This document shows, in pieces, positions 24,412-36,117 of a stretch of DNA of 64,000 bases. The DNA comes from Cheiracanthium punctorium. Taxonomy: Eukaryota > Arthropoda > Arachnida > Araneae > Cheiracanthiidae. The stretch spans positions 124,001-188,000 of the forward strand of contig JAWZYV010012390.1 of NCBI GenBank assembly GCA_038373885.1, read 5' to 3'. Both the position numbers and the translations under genes were made by a program. The stretch's first letter is position 1; each line of letters opens with the position of its first letter. Below the pieces are notes generated by a model. It worked only from the letters and a program-made list of their open reading frames with translations, did not search any database and was not told the origin of the DNA.

Positions 24412-25370
24412 CCAAAACGCTACATGTTATGGATTGCCGGAAATGCCAAAGAAGGAAATCACTTCCTCAGCTACCACCACGACGCGTGGTCTCTATCCCG
24501 CCAGCCGTAGCCCCTTTCCATCGCATAGGGCTCGATCTTCTTGGGAAGTTTCCAAAATCTGCTCGCGGAAGCTAGGGGATCATAGTCTGAACGGATTATT
24601 TGGCACTCTGTGCCGTGACTAAAGCCTCACCAACTGCTGATGCTAAAGGAGTAGCAAAGTTCGTGTTCGAAGAAATTCCTTTAAAACTTGGAGCATCCCG
24701 AGTAATTTTCATAGATAGTGGGGTCGTCTTCCAATCTCAACTTGTCTCCAAAACAGTCACAATGTGTAACATAGATCATTACCAGACAACGGAGTATCAT
24801 CCCCAAACAACTAGTTTGACTGACCGCTTGAATAAGACGTTGGCAGACATGCTAACCATGTATGTTGACATTGAGCAGAAAAACTGGGACGAAATTTATC
24901 ATTTGTGACGTTCCCTTATAATACATACCGCCAAGCAGGAGACGACGGGTTCTATATCCTTCCATTTACTTAATGAACGTGAGACCGAAACAACGCTGAA
25001 CACGATGTTTTCCATTCTCTCCTGATGAGGTAGATGGCTATCACATCACTCGGTTATTGTCAGGGTTGAAGATTCAAGACAGCTGGCCCGGACACGAACC
25101 CTGATAGCTCAGGATAAAGATCGCCAACGTTACGACTCAAAACACCGAATCGTGTCTTATACGCCTTGAGATTTCGGATGGGTTTATACCCCAATTCGAA
25201 GAGTCGGTCTTTTCGAGAAACTCTTAGGACGGTATTTCGGACCCTATCAGTTGTTGCGTCGTTTATCAGATGTAACCTATGAGATGTAACCAAGATTTCG
25301 ATCCTGCCTCCCGAAGAAGAATACCCAGAGATAATGTTCATGCATTACGAATGAAACCATATTATGATTC
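24412..25370 (+). pseudogene. Ty3/gypsy integrase remnant
   Basis: Successive fragments in shifting frames encode the C-terminal part of a Ty3/gypsy Pol polyprotein. The order is the second half of the zinc finger (CRKCQRRK, near 24436), the first catalytic Asp in a GLDLLGKFP-like context, FIDSGVVFQS carrying the second Asp (near 24710), and the YHPQT motif (near 24797). The final catalytic position lies in LTDRLNK, where Glu is usual. A chromodomain-free tail ends near 25360 (DFDPASRRR, then NVHALRMKPYYD). Frames break near 24575, 24600, 24908 and later. Protease, reverse transcriptase and RNase H are absent upstream, so the copy is internally deleted and dead. Confidence 0.85.
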
Positions 25371-25536
25371 ACCACCCAAACTAAAATTGAAGATACTCAA
25401 ACTAAAATTAAGGACACACGAAACCAAGATGGCTACCAAAGACCCATGGTCCGCTCCAGAAGAAAAGCTTTTTATCGGAACAGCGAGATGACCCTTTAAG
25501 GAGGGGGCTATGCCGTGAGAAGAAAAGCCAGCAATC

Positions 25537-25604
25537 GCCCCAGCTTGGTTGGCAGAGCGCGACCTGGCGGAGCTAGACTCTGCAGGTTTGAATCCCATTC
25601 CGGC
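25537..25604 (+). pseudogene. tRNA-like sequence (SINE head)
   Basis: A 68-nt stretch has an A-box-like TTGGTTGGCAGAGCG and a B-box GGTTTGAATCCC at tRNA spacing, but the acceptor and T stems do not pair well. It starts some 30 bp after GGAGGGGGCT, which could be the polypurine tract of the gypsy remnant, so it may lie in that element's LTR rather than being a separate SINE. Confidence 0.55.
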
Positions 25605-25639
25605 ATTTTCTCTCAGAGACTGGGAAACTCATTGTAAAA

Positions 25640-27292
25640 ATATTATCACTAGCTGAAGTACCCGTCGTTTATGGGTTAGTACTGAATGCAAATTTTCAAA
25701 AAGCAAGAACTTTCGCCAGTATTGTAGGAGTACACATAATGGATGTAGTATGTTGCCAAAGTAAAGAAAGCGAAGTTATAATTTTTATGTATCGTTAAAT
25801 TTATCAAAGGTTAAAGAGTAACTAAGTAATATCATTTCATTCACTTTAGTCGTAATTATGTGATGCGCGAACGAATATGTACGCATATTGAAATAATTTT
25901 TGCAAAATCTCAAAATCTAATCAATATTTTTGAAAAATTGGAAGCCCAGAATTTAATTTGAGTGACAACCTATCATGTCACCAAATTTCGTTTCATTCTC
26001 TGCAGTCTTTATTTCGTGATGCTGGAACAAAATTTCAGCATTTTAAAACGATTTTCACAAAATCTCAAAATGTAATCAAAATATTTTTAAAATTCTCTCT
26101 TTCTCTCTCTCTCAACGCCTATAAATTAAGATTAGCAACTACCTATCATATCACCAAATTTCCTATGATTCGTATTAGTAGTTATTACGTGATGCTTGAA
26201 GAAATATAAACGTATTTTGACAGAATTTTCACAAAATCTCAAAATCTAATAAAAATGTTTAAAAAATTGTACACCTATAATCTATGTTGAGCAACCATCT
26301 ATCATGTGACCAAATTTCATATCATTCGCTTTATTCGTTATTACGTAATGCGTGAACAAAAATTCACCCAGTTTTAAACGAATTTCACAAAATCTTGAAA
26401 TCTGATCGATTGTTTTTAATTAGATGCTTATAGTTTAAGGTGAGTGACCACCTATCATTTCACCAAATATCATTTTTTCACCTTTGCAGTTATTACGTGA
26501 TGTGCGAACACAAATTTACGCAGTTTGAAACGATTTTCGCAAAATCTCAAAATCTAATCAAGATTTTTTTTAAATGTGGCACTTTTGTTTTAAGTTGAAT
26601 GACCCCCTATCATGATACCAAATTTCGTTTCATTCGCTTCAATCGTTTTTACGTGACGTGCGAACACAAATTTGCGCAGTTTGAAACGATTTTCGCAAAA
26701 ACTAAAAATCTAATCAATATTTTTTTAAAAATTCGACGCCAGTGTTTCAACTTGAATTACCACCTATCATGATACCAAATTTCATTTCAATCGCTTCAGT
26801 CGTTTTTACGTAATGCTCGAACACGAATTTACGCAGTTTAAAACGATTTTCGCAAAATCTCAAAAATCTGATTCAAGATTTTTTTAAAAATTGGCGCTTA
26901 TGTTTTAAGTTCAGTGACCACCAATCATGATACCAAATTTCATTTCAAATGCTTCAATCGTTTATACGTGATGCTCGAACACAAGTTTAAGCAGTTTGAA
27001 AGGATTTTCGCAAAATCTCAAAATCCAACCAAGATTTTTTTTTAATTCAACGCCTATGTTTTAAGTTGAGTGACCACCTATCATGACACCAAATTTCATG
27101 TCATTCGCTTCAGTCATTTTTACGTGATGCTTGAACAAAAAAAGCGTCACGGACAGAATGACAGAAAGACAGACAAACTTTTTTTTTTTGAGGGTCGCAC
27201 CGGATTCCCAGGTGCTTGAAACGGATAGAAATCGCAAAATTTTTGAATTCCAACAAATGGAGAGACAAAAGTCTAATTTTATTTATATAGAT
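25640..27292. repeat. Tandem array of ~156-bp units in a dispersed repeat
   Basis: The word AACGATTTTCGCAAAATCTC recurs near 25893, 26047, 26220, 26376, 26528, 26685, 26841 and 27001, giving eight units of about 152-173 bp. Each also holds ACCACCTATCAT, CCAAATTTC and CGTTTTTACGTGATGC. The array begins after TACCCGTCG near 25660 and ends with CGTCACGGACAGA, then TTTTATTTATATAGA. A shorter copy with the same end lies at 47710-48362. The repeat class is not clear; Helitron-type or LINE-derived repeats are options. Confidence 0.8.
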
Positions 27293-27512
27293 GGTTTTTC
27301 TAACAATTGATGTAGTATGCAAATTTACATTATTCTAACATTCTGCATTATGCAAATTTCTGATTGTCCCGAATATATATACGTAAGACCCAAGTCTCTT
27401 CAGTCGGGGCAGTCTTTTCAGCCCTAGTACGTTATGTTATCTAATAACGTTCATTATTTATTTAGTTAATAGTGTAGTTAATTCCATATTCACGACAGAA
27501 TTTTCTGACTTA
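27293..27512. other. AT-rich spacer
   Basis: No feature was seen between the tandem array and the Tc1 cluster. Confidence 0.4.
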
Positions 27513-27794
27513 CAGCCTATGTAAAATCTTTAAGGCCAGTAAAAAATTTTGAAAAAATGGAAAAATCTTAAACTGAGGATTAAAATATCATTTGATTGAT
27601 AATTCTTAATGTTAAATAAAAGAAAAAAATGCAGAATAATTCAATTGTAAATATTTTATAATCAGAAAATATTATAGAACACACAGATCAATATTTAAGC
27701 CTGAGTAAAAACTTTAAGACCAGCATAGAAAATAGCATATAAGATGGAAAAACAAACTTTTAGAAACTTGTGTAGGAGCCATTCCTTCGAATTA

Positions 27795-29298
27795 CACTCA
27801 TGTACATAAATTAAGGATAATGAAGTTCAGGCAAAGAAATAGAAAGAAGCAAAACAAATTTGACTTATTTGTAAAGTCTATTTATTAAACAAAAAGTAAA
27901 GAGCAAAAAAGATGCTATATGTTTGACATAATTAATAAAAATTGCAAGTTTTACTCCCTTGACCAAATTTCAAAAAAGAACCTATTTACAAAAAACAGTA
28001 TAACATGGTTAGTAGGATGGTTAATACGGAGTATGTCTCCCGGACGATGCAATACAGGCCTGTCAACGCCTAGGCAGGCGGAGTATCAAATGATCAATCT
28101 GATCTTGGGGAATATTACACCACTCATCAAGCAATGCACTCCGAAGTTCCGGTAGACAGGTGGGAGGGGGTTGACGGGCTGCAATTCGTCGGCCAAGCAT
28201 ATCCCACACATGCTCTATTGGATTCAAGTCCGGTGAGTATGCTGGCCAATGCATACGGGTGATATCCTCCGATTGAAGGCATTCGTCTACAATGTTTGCA
28301 CGGTGAGGACGGGCGTTGTCATCCATAAACACAAATTCAGCACCCATAGCGCCCCGAAACAAACGTGTATGTTGTTCCAGAATGACATCCCGAAAGATGT
28401 GGCCTGTCATCGTTACACTCTGAACATGCAGATCAATTCTGGAACCAAGAATAATTCCTCCCCAAACGAGCCATCCTGCACCACCGTAACGGTGTCTTTC
28501 AATGGTGTTCTCTTGGTGGTAACGGGTACCTGGCGCTCTCCAGATGAATGTCCGGCGAGAATCAGACTCCAAATTAAACCTGGACTCGTCGGAAAACATC
28601 ACACAAGACCACTGTTGCGGTGTCCACAATGCATGCTCTCTACTCCAGGTTAATCGCAGGCGACAGTGAGTTGCGGTAAGTGGAACACATCTGACAGGCC
28701 TACGAGCATATAGACCAATGTGCCCTAAGCGTCTGTACACGGTCTGCCTTGAAACTGTCGTACCGGTAGCTGAAGAGAGCTGACGAGACAGGTCTGATGC
28801 TGTACTCCGTCTGTTTCTTTTGGCAGTAACTGCCAAATAGCGGTCCTCATTCGGCGTTGTAACTCGGGGTGACCTGTGCTGTAACGTCTACTCACATTAC
28901 CATCATCTTGGAATCGTTACCAAAGCCTGGAGATGACACTCTGGGCGATTCCAAGTTCCTCGGATACTTCCAGCTGGGTACGTCCACATTCCAGTCGTCC
29001 GATAATTCTGCCACGTAAAACATCATCCAAATGCCTCCTTTGTGCCATAACGATGCGGTTTTTGCACTGAAAGGCTTTCACAGCGCTTGTGAACAATTTT
29101 ACTTCTTTGCCACCATTCCTTATATACCCCTCTCTTACACTCTCGTCATTGTGACGTACCATCCACGCCATCTGGTGGTTTCCTGTAATTTGCATATTCT
29201 TCTTCAAGATGTGTGTGATCATTCCACAGGTGAAATTTTTATTTTAGAGATCAATTTCTGTGCGATTCTGAATTATCCTTAATTTATGAACATGAGTG
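27795..29298 (-). mobile_element. Tc1 element 1, nested
   Basis: This 1504-bp element has terminal inverted repeats beginning CACTCATGTACATAAATTAA (27 bp, one mismatch), flanked by TA at 27793-27794 and 29299-29300. It is inserted in the 3' region of the older IR/DR element and is oriented the same way, with its transposase on the minus strand. Confidence 0.93.
28063..29048 (-). pseudogene. Tc1 transposase pseudogene, nearly intact
   Basis: Starting at the ATG at 29048, the N-terminal helix-turn-helix region (MAQRRHLDDVLRGRIIGRL) is followed by an in-frame TAA after RLW (near 28915) and a 1-bp deletion near 28875. The second frame then runs open to the stop at 28063. The DDE core is complete: the first Asp in MFSDESRF, the second in DDNARPH, and Glu in SPDLNPIEHVWD with 34 residues between the last two (DD34E). 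About 328 codons match the family length of ~340. Only two lesions disable it, so inactivation looks recent. An overlapping plus-strand frame is a shadow. Confidence 0.92.
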
Positions 29299-29318
29299 TA
29301 CTTCAAACATTCTTTCTT

Positions 29319-29965
29319 TCAAGGATGAAACTTGTTTTTCTCAAAGTTCAGGGTCGTTTTATACCATTCATCTTCGATAGTAGATTTCAGTTCTACTGAT
29401 GATGTAAAATGTCTCTCATTTACATAAACTCTTCTAAGTCACCCCAGAAATTCTCTAATGGGTTAAAATCTTGGGTTAAGATAGCTGGCCATTTCAAAGT
29501 TGCTCCATCCAAATTCCTTTAAAAAAAACAGAAAAATATATTTCTATCCAATGGTTATCCCAGGTCATTACTTGCTGGCTGAAGTTTAACAATCTATTTT
29601 GTGCTTCTGCAGCAACTGTGGCTTAACCAATTTTGCTGTATAAATATAACTTCCAGAACTTCTAATTGTGTTATACTCCGTTTTTTGACAAACATTTAAA
29701 CCTGTCGCCGGAATAAGTTTCCTGGTTGAGTCCTTTCCAGTAGATGCGATTTTGCAAACTCCTCTTCCATCACGTGAAGACGAAGCTTTAGGTCTTCCCC
29801 TGTATTCTTTTTGCCATAATTGTCTTTCAAATTATAAAAAAAAATGTTGACTACAGTCTCTGATTTTCCTATAGTTATTGCAATAGTTCATCTGTTCATT
29901 CCTGTTGAAGAAAGAGCTCCAATCTGCCCTCTTTCATGATCAGTTAACTTCGTACCTTTTGCCAT
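29319..29965 (-). pseudogene. Transposase remnant of the IR/DR Tc1 element
   Basis: The reading starts at the ATG at 29965 with MAKGTKLTDHERGQIGAL, a Tc1-type helix-turn-helix start. A basic GRPKASSSRDGR-like linker follows after a frameshift. The C-terminal part, near 29490-29319, reads WPAILTQDFNPLENFWGDLE and ends at TGA (29321-29319). The Glu in FNPLENFWG is the third catalytic residue. At about 215 codons against ~340 expected, a large central part including the first two Asp positions is missing. Several stops and frame changes show greater age than the two nested copies. Confidence 0.85.
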
Positions 29966-30061
29966 CTTCACAAAGAGTTCCAAAATTCCGAAGAAATGTA
30001 TGACAAATTTGCAAATTTAAGAGTTGTCACAATCTAAGCAATTTCCATAATATTTAAACTA

Positions 30062-31572
30062 CACTGCACAAAAAAATTAGGAGAACAAGCAAAGAAGTTA
30101 AGAAAACCGTGCGAGACAGCCACGTATTGGCATGAAATGTATAGTACACGCGTATCAATGCGCAATACATAAAAAAGACGTAAAAAAATTGTATTTTGTA
30201 ATTAAGCTTTATTTCTTTGAATATATGGAAAAAACATGTAAAGATGAATTTGGGCAAAAATTTTGTTACATGCAAACGATAAAAAAGTATTGTTTAAAAA
30301 CGATGCAAGAATTTTAATATGGCGTGTGGTCTCCTCGAACATCCAAGACTGCTGCACACCTGTTTTCCATGGATGCGATGATGTTATCGATAAGACTTTG
30401 GGGAATACTGTTCCACTCCCCAAGGAGTGCTAGTAAAATGAGGCCTTGGTCTCGCAGCAATGCGTAGTCCTAGCATGTCCCAAACATGCTCGATTGGATT
30501 CAGGTCAGGAGAGCACGCTGGCCATTCCATAAGCCGTATTGTTTCAGCTTCACGCATGTTCTCCACAAGACGAGTTGTATGTGGTATGATATTATCATGC
30601 TGGAAAACAAAAGAATCTCCAATGGCTGCAGCGTAAGGTGTGACATGAAGTCTCGTATCTCGTCTGCATACCTTCGGGCCGTCAAAGTACCATTCCAAAT
30701 TCTATGCAGGTCCGTTCGTCCCCCTATGCTGATTCCTATTGTGACCTTTCACGAACGAATGAGAAGTTATTTCGAGTGCCCCTTTCCCTCCATACCAAAA
30801 TACGTCGTTTATCACATTCCAGAGTGAATCGGGACTCGTCTGTGAACACGGAAACGGCTCCAATCATGTTGCGCCAAATCTTGGTGTTCAGCAGCCCATT
30901 TTCTTCTAGCCTCACGGTGGCGTGAGGTCAACGGAATGCAGACCATTGGCCTACGTGCATAGAGACCTTCCTGATGAAGCCTATTGCGTACTGTTTGGTT
31001 GGACACCTTTCGTCCTGCTGCCAAGAGCAACTTTCTTTGCAGCTGAGTAGCATTGTCTGTTCTGTTTCGACGAGCTGTTAACTCTATATACCGGTCATCA
31101 GTTCCTGTAGTGGCGGGTGGCCGACCTTGCCCTGGTCGACGTCTAACATTCCCTGTTTCTTGGAATCAATTCCACAGCCTTGCAACGACACTTCTGGCGA
31201 CTCCAACAGCGTCCGCGACACTACGTTGTGTTTGCCCGGATTTCAGTCTGTCTATAATACGCCATGCCATGGATTCCGGTAAATCACGTTGTTGAAACAT
31301 TTTCAAGTCACCTTTTCTCAAAAAAAGAAAAAAACTGAGCTATCGAATTTCACAGTTAAGGCAGTGAAACAGACGCTTCTGCAACATCCCGATTTCTGCC
31401 CTTATATTCTTTTTCTGGTTTTTGACGTCATGAACTTTGATTTGCATATGAAGTTTTCTTCTTCTGTTTCTTGCTAGGCTTTAAATTACGAATTTATTTT
31501 ATGTTACTTATCGGTGTAATTATTTACGAATTTCGTTAAAACCCTGTGCTCCCCTAATTGTTTTGCGCAGTG
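30062..31572 (-). mobile_element. Tc1 element 2, nested
   Basis: This 1511-bp element has inverted ends CACTGCACAAAAAAATTAGG (left) and CACTGCGCAAAACAATTAGG (complement of the right), flanked by TA at 30060-30061 and 31573-31574. It is inserted in the 5' region of the older IR/DR element, 759 bp from Tc1 element 1 and in the same orientation. Confidence 0.92.
30314..31301 (-). pseudogene. Tc1 transposase pseudogene, second copy
   Basis: From the ATG at 31301 the product begins MFQQRDLPESMAWRIIDRLK, a Tc1 helix-turn-helix. A TGA stop follows RLWN near 31170, one codon from the equivalent stop in the other copy. Frame changes occur between about 30812 and 30698 and near 30440. QHDNIIPH, holding the second Asp, and SPDLNPIEHVWD, holding the Glu, are spaced as DD34E. 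The C-terminus, recovered in a shifted frame, ends at the stop 30316-30314. The length (~329 codons) is normal. It is a different Tc1 lineage from the neighbour, since their termini differ. Confidence 0.9.
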
Positions 31573-31818
31573 TAGCATATGTATATTTATTTTTTTTAAA
31601 TTGCTTCTGGCCTTAAAGTTTTTACTCAAGTTGAATATACCGAAATTATATATGCGACTTTTTCTGATAATTATATACTTTATAAATTCTGTTTAATGCG
31701 TTATTTTTTAACAATAAAGTTTAACAATTAATACTGCAATAATATTTGAATTCATTTTGTGTCATTTTCCATTTTTTTCACGAATTTTACTGGTCTTAAA
31801 GTTTTTACTCAGACTGTA

Positions 31819-32819
31819 ATATTTATAGAAGGTATGTATAGAGATGTTCTTTTTTGATAAAAAATGCGAATAAATTGTTTTCAAATAATTTTTTGTTTTC
31901 AGACATTAGTTGGTAAGATTTATAACCATTAAAAAATTTATAATTGCATTTGGAAGCATAATATTAGCTTTTATCTGCTTATGGAATCCATTTTATTTTC
32001 TTGTGTCTCCAACACACTTTCAAAAAACAGATACATTCCTGAAATTTTTAAAAAGTTCTTTTATTATTTTTCAGTTTAGAAACAGTGTAAACAGCTTATT
32101 ATCAGAAAAAAGAATTTTTTTTTTATAAATCATTTTATTTATGTATTGTGTGGCGGTGTGTAATTCGGCTTGATAATATTTCGTTTCTAAATACCCCTTA
32201 TAAACTTTGCTAATGAGTACAGATATTATTTACTAATGTGTGAAAATATAGACCAAAATTTATTTAAAAGCAAACTATTTACATTTTTGATTTAAAAAAA
32301 AATGTCTGCTCATTTTAACCCCCCCCCCCTTACCCTCCGATAATGAGGTCTCAGAATGCAGTGTTTATCTAAAACTTAAGTCTAACAGCCCTAGCCAAAA
32401 TATTTTAATATTTAAATAATTTGTACGTCATGATAGGAAGTAAATTTAAAAGATAACATTTAACGATCTTAGAAAAAGTAAAAACATATACGAAGCTCTT
32501 AAATACATATACACATGTTTTCGAAATCAATGTTAGCTTACCTGAAAGGTTTTGTCTTTAAGTCAAATAGCTTTGAATACCGAACAGTAAAAATTGTTTA
32601 TTTAACGATTTGATATGCTCTTAGTTTGACAATGGATACACGCCTTTGAAAATATTTTAATTTAACAATAAGATATGCTTATTATGATTGAAGATTATTT
32701 TGAAATATTCTGTTGATTATAATCACCTTGTGGGTGTTATTACCCAGACATCTTACTCTGTACGACTTATTTATTATCTTCTGCGAGTGTGAGATTGTGA
32801 TATATTTACACGTTTGAGG
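31819..32819. other. AT-rich stretch, no gene seen
   Basis: It contains a poly-C run near 32322-32330 and otherwise AT-rich sequence without coding or RNA signals. Confidence 0.4.
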
Positions 32820-33640
32820 TATTCTGAATTCATTTATGACGTTTTTGCGGTGATGTATGTATGCATGTATGTTTGTGTGTGTGTCAGTCAACACGATAGT
32901 TCCAAGACGGAGCATTCGATTAAGATAAAACTTTGTCTTATTATAGAACAGCTTCGTACGATCGGAATTGAATTTCGTGCTTATAGGGTAATAAATGTTT
33001 TCTAGGGTTACAAAAAGGAATTCTTATGCCTTACTGCCGAAGAACGGAAATTCTTGAAAGTGCGCTCGCATCTAAATGGTGGATTCGATTCAACTCAAAT
33101 TAAATATGTCTGTATACTGTAGGTTGCGATCACATGACCCGCATAGATTTTTTGTGTTTATAACTAATCATTTTTTGGCTTGCAATTTGTTGGGTTGCAA
33201 TAAAAATTCTTATGCTTTACGATCTTATGGACGCAAACGATTTAAAGTGCCCTAATGTCTATACACTGCATTCAATTAAGCTCAATTGAGGAAGGCATAT
33301 TATAGATCACTGTCTCGCATACTTTAAAGATTTTGATGTGTGTAGGATTTAAAGGTTTTTACAGGGTTACGAAAAGCATTCTTATACATTGCGGCCTGTA
33401 GACTCAAATTATTTGAAGTACATTAGCAATTGAACACTGCATTTGATTGAGTTGAAAATTTGTAGGCAAGTTGTAAAACACAGTCTCACAAACTGTGGAG
33501 GTTTTCATGAGTATAGGACATTTAGTTACTTTACAGGGATACCAAAACTTTCGTATGCATTACAGCATATACACTCGAATTATAGTAAACGCATTTCAGA
33601 ACTGTTAAATTATTTAAAGCAGGATAAAGTTGTCTACGTT
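32820..33640 (+). repeat. Degenerate ~172-bp tandem repeat
   Basis: The word AGGGTTACRAAAAG.ATTCTTATGC recurs near 33005, 33192, 33363 and 33536 (spacing 187, 171 and 173 bp). Within each unit come CACTGCATTCRATTRAG and CACTGTCTCGCATACTTT. A partial unit precedes at about 32900, after a short TATG/TG microsatellite (32854-32885). About 4.5 units are present. Confidence 0.75.
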
Positions 33641-33673
33641 ACATTGCTTTGATTAGGTACACTGTCAAAATTA

Positions 33674-34143
33674 TTTCTTCAATTCACGAAAATTTTGCAG
33701 CAATCAGTGCTACCGGAATATTTCCGTAAATTAAAAAATATCCGTTTTCTTCTGTCAATTGGAGAAATGTATTCAGAATCAACGAAATTTTTGCCTCTTC
33801 TTCAAATTTTCGGAAAGGATTCACGGAAATATTACGTTTCCAAGGAGTGCCGAAATTATTCGGTGAAAAATGAGGACTAAAATAGTGTATAAAGACGCGC
33901 TCTCAACACTTTTTTCTTCAATTCACAGAAATTTTTCTGGCAGCAGCACTGCCGGAATATCTCCGTTATTTGACGAATATCCGTTTCTTTTTTTCTCCTG
34001 TCAATTGAAGGAACTTTTTCAAATTCAAGGAAATTTTTTCTCTTTCTCCGATTTCGGGAAGAAGAATTCACTGAAATATTACGTTTCCAAGGAGTACGGA
34101 AATTATTCGTTGAAAAATTAGGGATAAATTAGTGTATAATGAC
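33674..34143 (+). repeat. Tandem duplication, 239-bp period
   Basis: Copy 1 begins at 33674 and copy 2 at 33913, both with TTTCTTCAATTCAC. Shared words include GCCGGAATATYTCCGT, AATATCCGTTT and ATATTACGTTTCCAAGGAGT, and both end near TAGTGTATAA.GACG. The open frames through both copies are AT-rich and carry no known motif, so I treat this as non-coding. Confidence 0.8.
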
Positions 34144-35446
34144 GAATTTTTCTGAGAGTGTATGGTCATCATGAGAAAGTGTATACCTAACGCTCATAGT
34201 TCTTACGGGCAAACATGAAAGAATTTACACACAACGTTTTATGTTTGTGTTTTGTGTGTTTTATGACCTTCATAAGTGATTAAAATATTTGTACTTTACA
34301 AATATTCCAGACAGTCGCAGAGTTGATCATTATTTGAGTGAAATGATAAGAAAAAAAATTTTTTGATACGCTGAAATTAATGACATAAATATACGAATTT
34401 GGGGAAAATATTCAAACACCATATGATAATTTAAATTTTTGTTTTTGCTGAATTATTCACCGATTCAGATTTATTTAAACGCTTGGAACCGATTAAGTGT
34501 TCGGAAAGTCGAGTGGAGTCTCCATCCAAAATTTTTTTCAAACTTCAGTTAACAGTATATAAGCTTTAAGTTTTAGGTGGCTATTTATTTTCGTACTGGT
34601 ACTGAAATGCTTAAAACAAACTTATATCTACAGAAAATTCATTAAAAACTTATAAAAATAATTGAAATATTGAAAAACACATTCTTCTAGTAAAAGAAAC
34701 TTAAGCTATACAAAACGAAATCAAGGGAGTGATATTTAAATACATAAATTCTTCGCTATACAAATGGCGCATAAATAACTTACATCTATTTTTCTTTCTT
34801 ACATTTCTTATTGATTTACATTCAAGTAGACAGCTAGATTTTAATCTTATCAAACTTTTTCCACCACAGAAATTTTTCTCTTTCCTGAAGAGATATTTCG
34901 GCCACTTTAAATCAAGCGATTATGAGCAACGCAATTTAAACGATTTTTCAAAGAGATTTCCGTTTATCTTTGAGTAATTACAGATCATTTTTTCATCGAT
35001 CGGGTGATTAAAATGATGAATTATATCCTTTAGAGTTCAAGTATCTGGCTTCAATAATATTAATAATATTTCAGCAATATTAAGTGGAATTGAAGCTTAC
35101 CCTTTTAAAAATGATTCTTTTGAAGTTTTTCAGATTATTGCTTTCTCGATAGAATGTTGTTACAGAGAGATAGAAAAATCTGTATACACTTCAAAATTAG
35201 ATTTTAAACGTTTAAGCTAAAATTTTCTTTATGAAAATGAGCTAAATTTGAAAGGACAAACTAAAAATGTATTCGAAAAAGACTTGTATCAGTGATGTTC
35301 CTTCAAAAAAAAGCAAGTAACAACAAACAATCAGAAAAATAAAAATGCAACAACGAAACCTATAAAATGAACACGGGACTGTTTTCGAAATCATGGCAGC
35401 ATATTACTTTTAAGAAACTTACTAAGATGATACACTGAATTTAGAC
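34144..35446. other. AT-rich stretch, no gene seen
   Basis: No coding, RNA or repeat feature is supported. Confidence 0.4.
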
Positions 35447-36117
35447 ATGAACATTTGGGTGCAGTGAAAAAAACTTCTTTTTTAATTTCAAAATCCAATA
35501 GCGACCAAAAGTTGTGTTTTGTATTGAATAAGAAAAATGCAGAATTTCTAAATTTTTGAAATATATCTTGAGGGTCCACTATTGAACCAAAATGTCACAA
35601 AAATTCGAAAAACAGAGTATTTTAATATTATTTAGAAAATACAAAATCTATGATTTATAATATGCAATAGCAAAAAATAGTTGGATTACATGCTGTTCAA
35701 TGACTTTACAAAATTTTCGAATTGTCGGTAAATATCTTGAGGGTCCACTAAAGCGAACAAAAACGGTCAAAAAAAGAAAAAAATCATTTTTTTAAACAAA
35801 AAATTGCTTGAAGGCAAAACTTTTCCATTCTTCATTTACAAATAACTAAATTTAAATAAAGTATTAAAATATATATTGAGGGTCCCGTGCAAAGAACAAA
35901 TAAGAACAAACAGAGCGAAATTTTCCTTTTAATCAGAACCAGGTGGCGCTGATGGTATTTTTCACCACACAATGTATTTACTTTTGAAAGGAAATAATTG
36001 CCGTGAGATCATCTCACAACTCGTTTTGTGTATTTGTGATTTCTATTTCTAGACATTAAAATCTGTTTAGCTAAAAGTGAATTTATTTAGAAGGCAAAAC
36101 CGCATTTTATTCCTGCT

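Larger units (their letters stand above)
27513..31816 (-). mobile_element. Old Tc1-type element with IR/DR ends, host of two insertions
   Basis: The ends carry ~210-bp inverted repeats, each containing two copies of a direct repeat close to GAGTAAAAACTTTAAGRCCAG. These lie at 27513-27540 and 27699-27724 on the left, and at 31607-31631 and 31790-31816 on the right. The offset is 186 bp on the left and 185 bp on the right. TA flanks the element at 27511-27512 and 31817-31818. This is the IR/DR architecture known from Sleeping Beauty and Paris/Minos-like elements. Removing two younger Tc1 insertions with their TA duplications leaves about 1285 bp, short for the class because the transposase is internally deleted. 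Confidence 0.85.

Noticed and set aside
28249..28653. 134-codon plus-strand open frame
   Set aside because: Antisense shadow of the Tc1 transposase on the minus strand.
33674..34143. Possible CRISPR-like or protein-coding duplicated unit
   Set aside because: Two diverged long units in a eukaryotic genome, with no regular short repeats and no motif in the translations.
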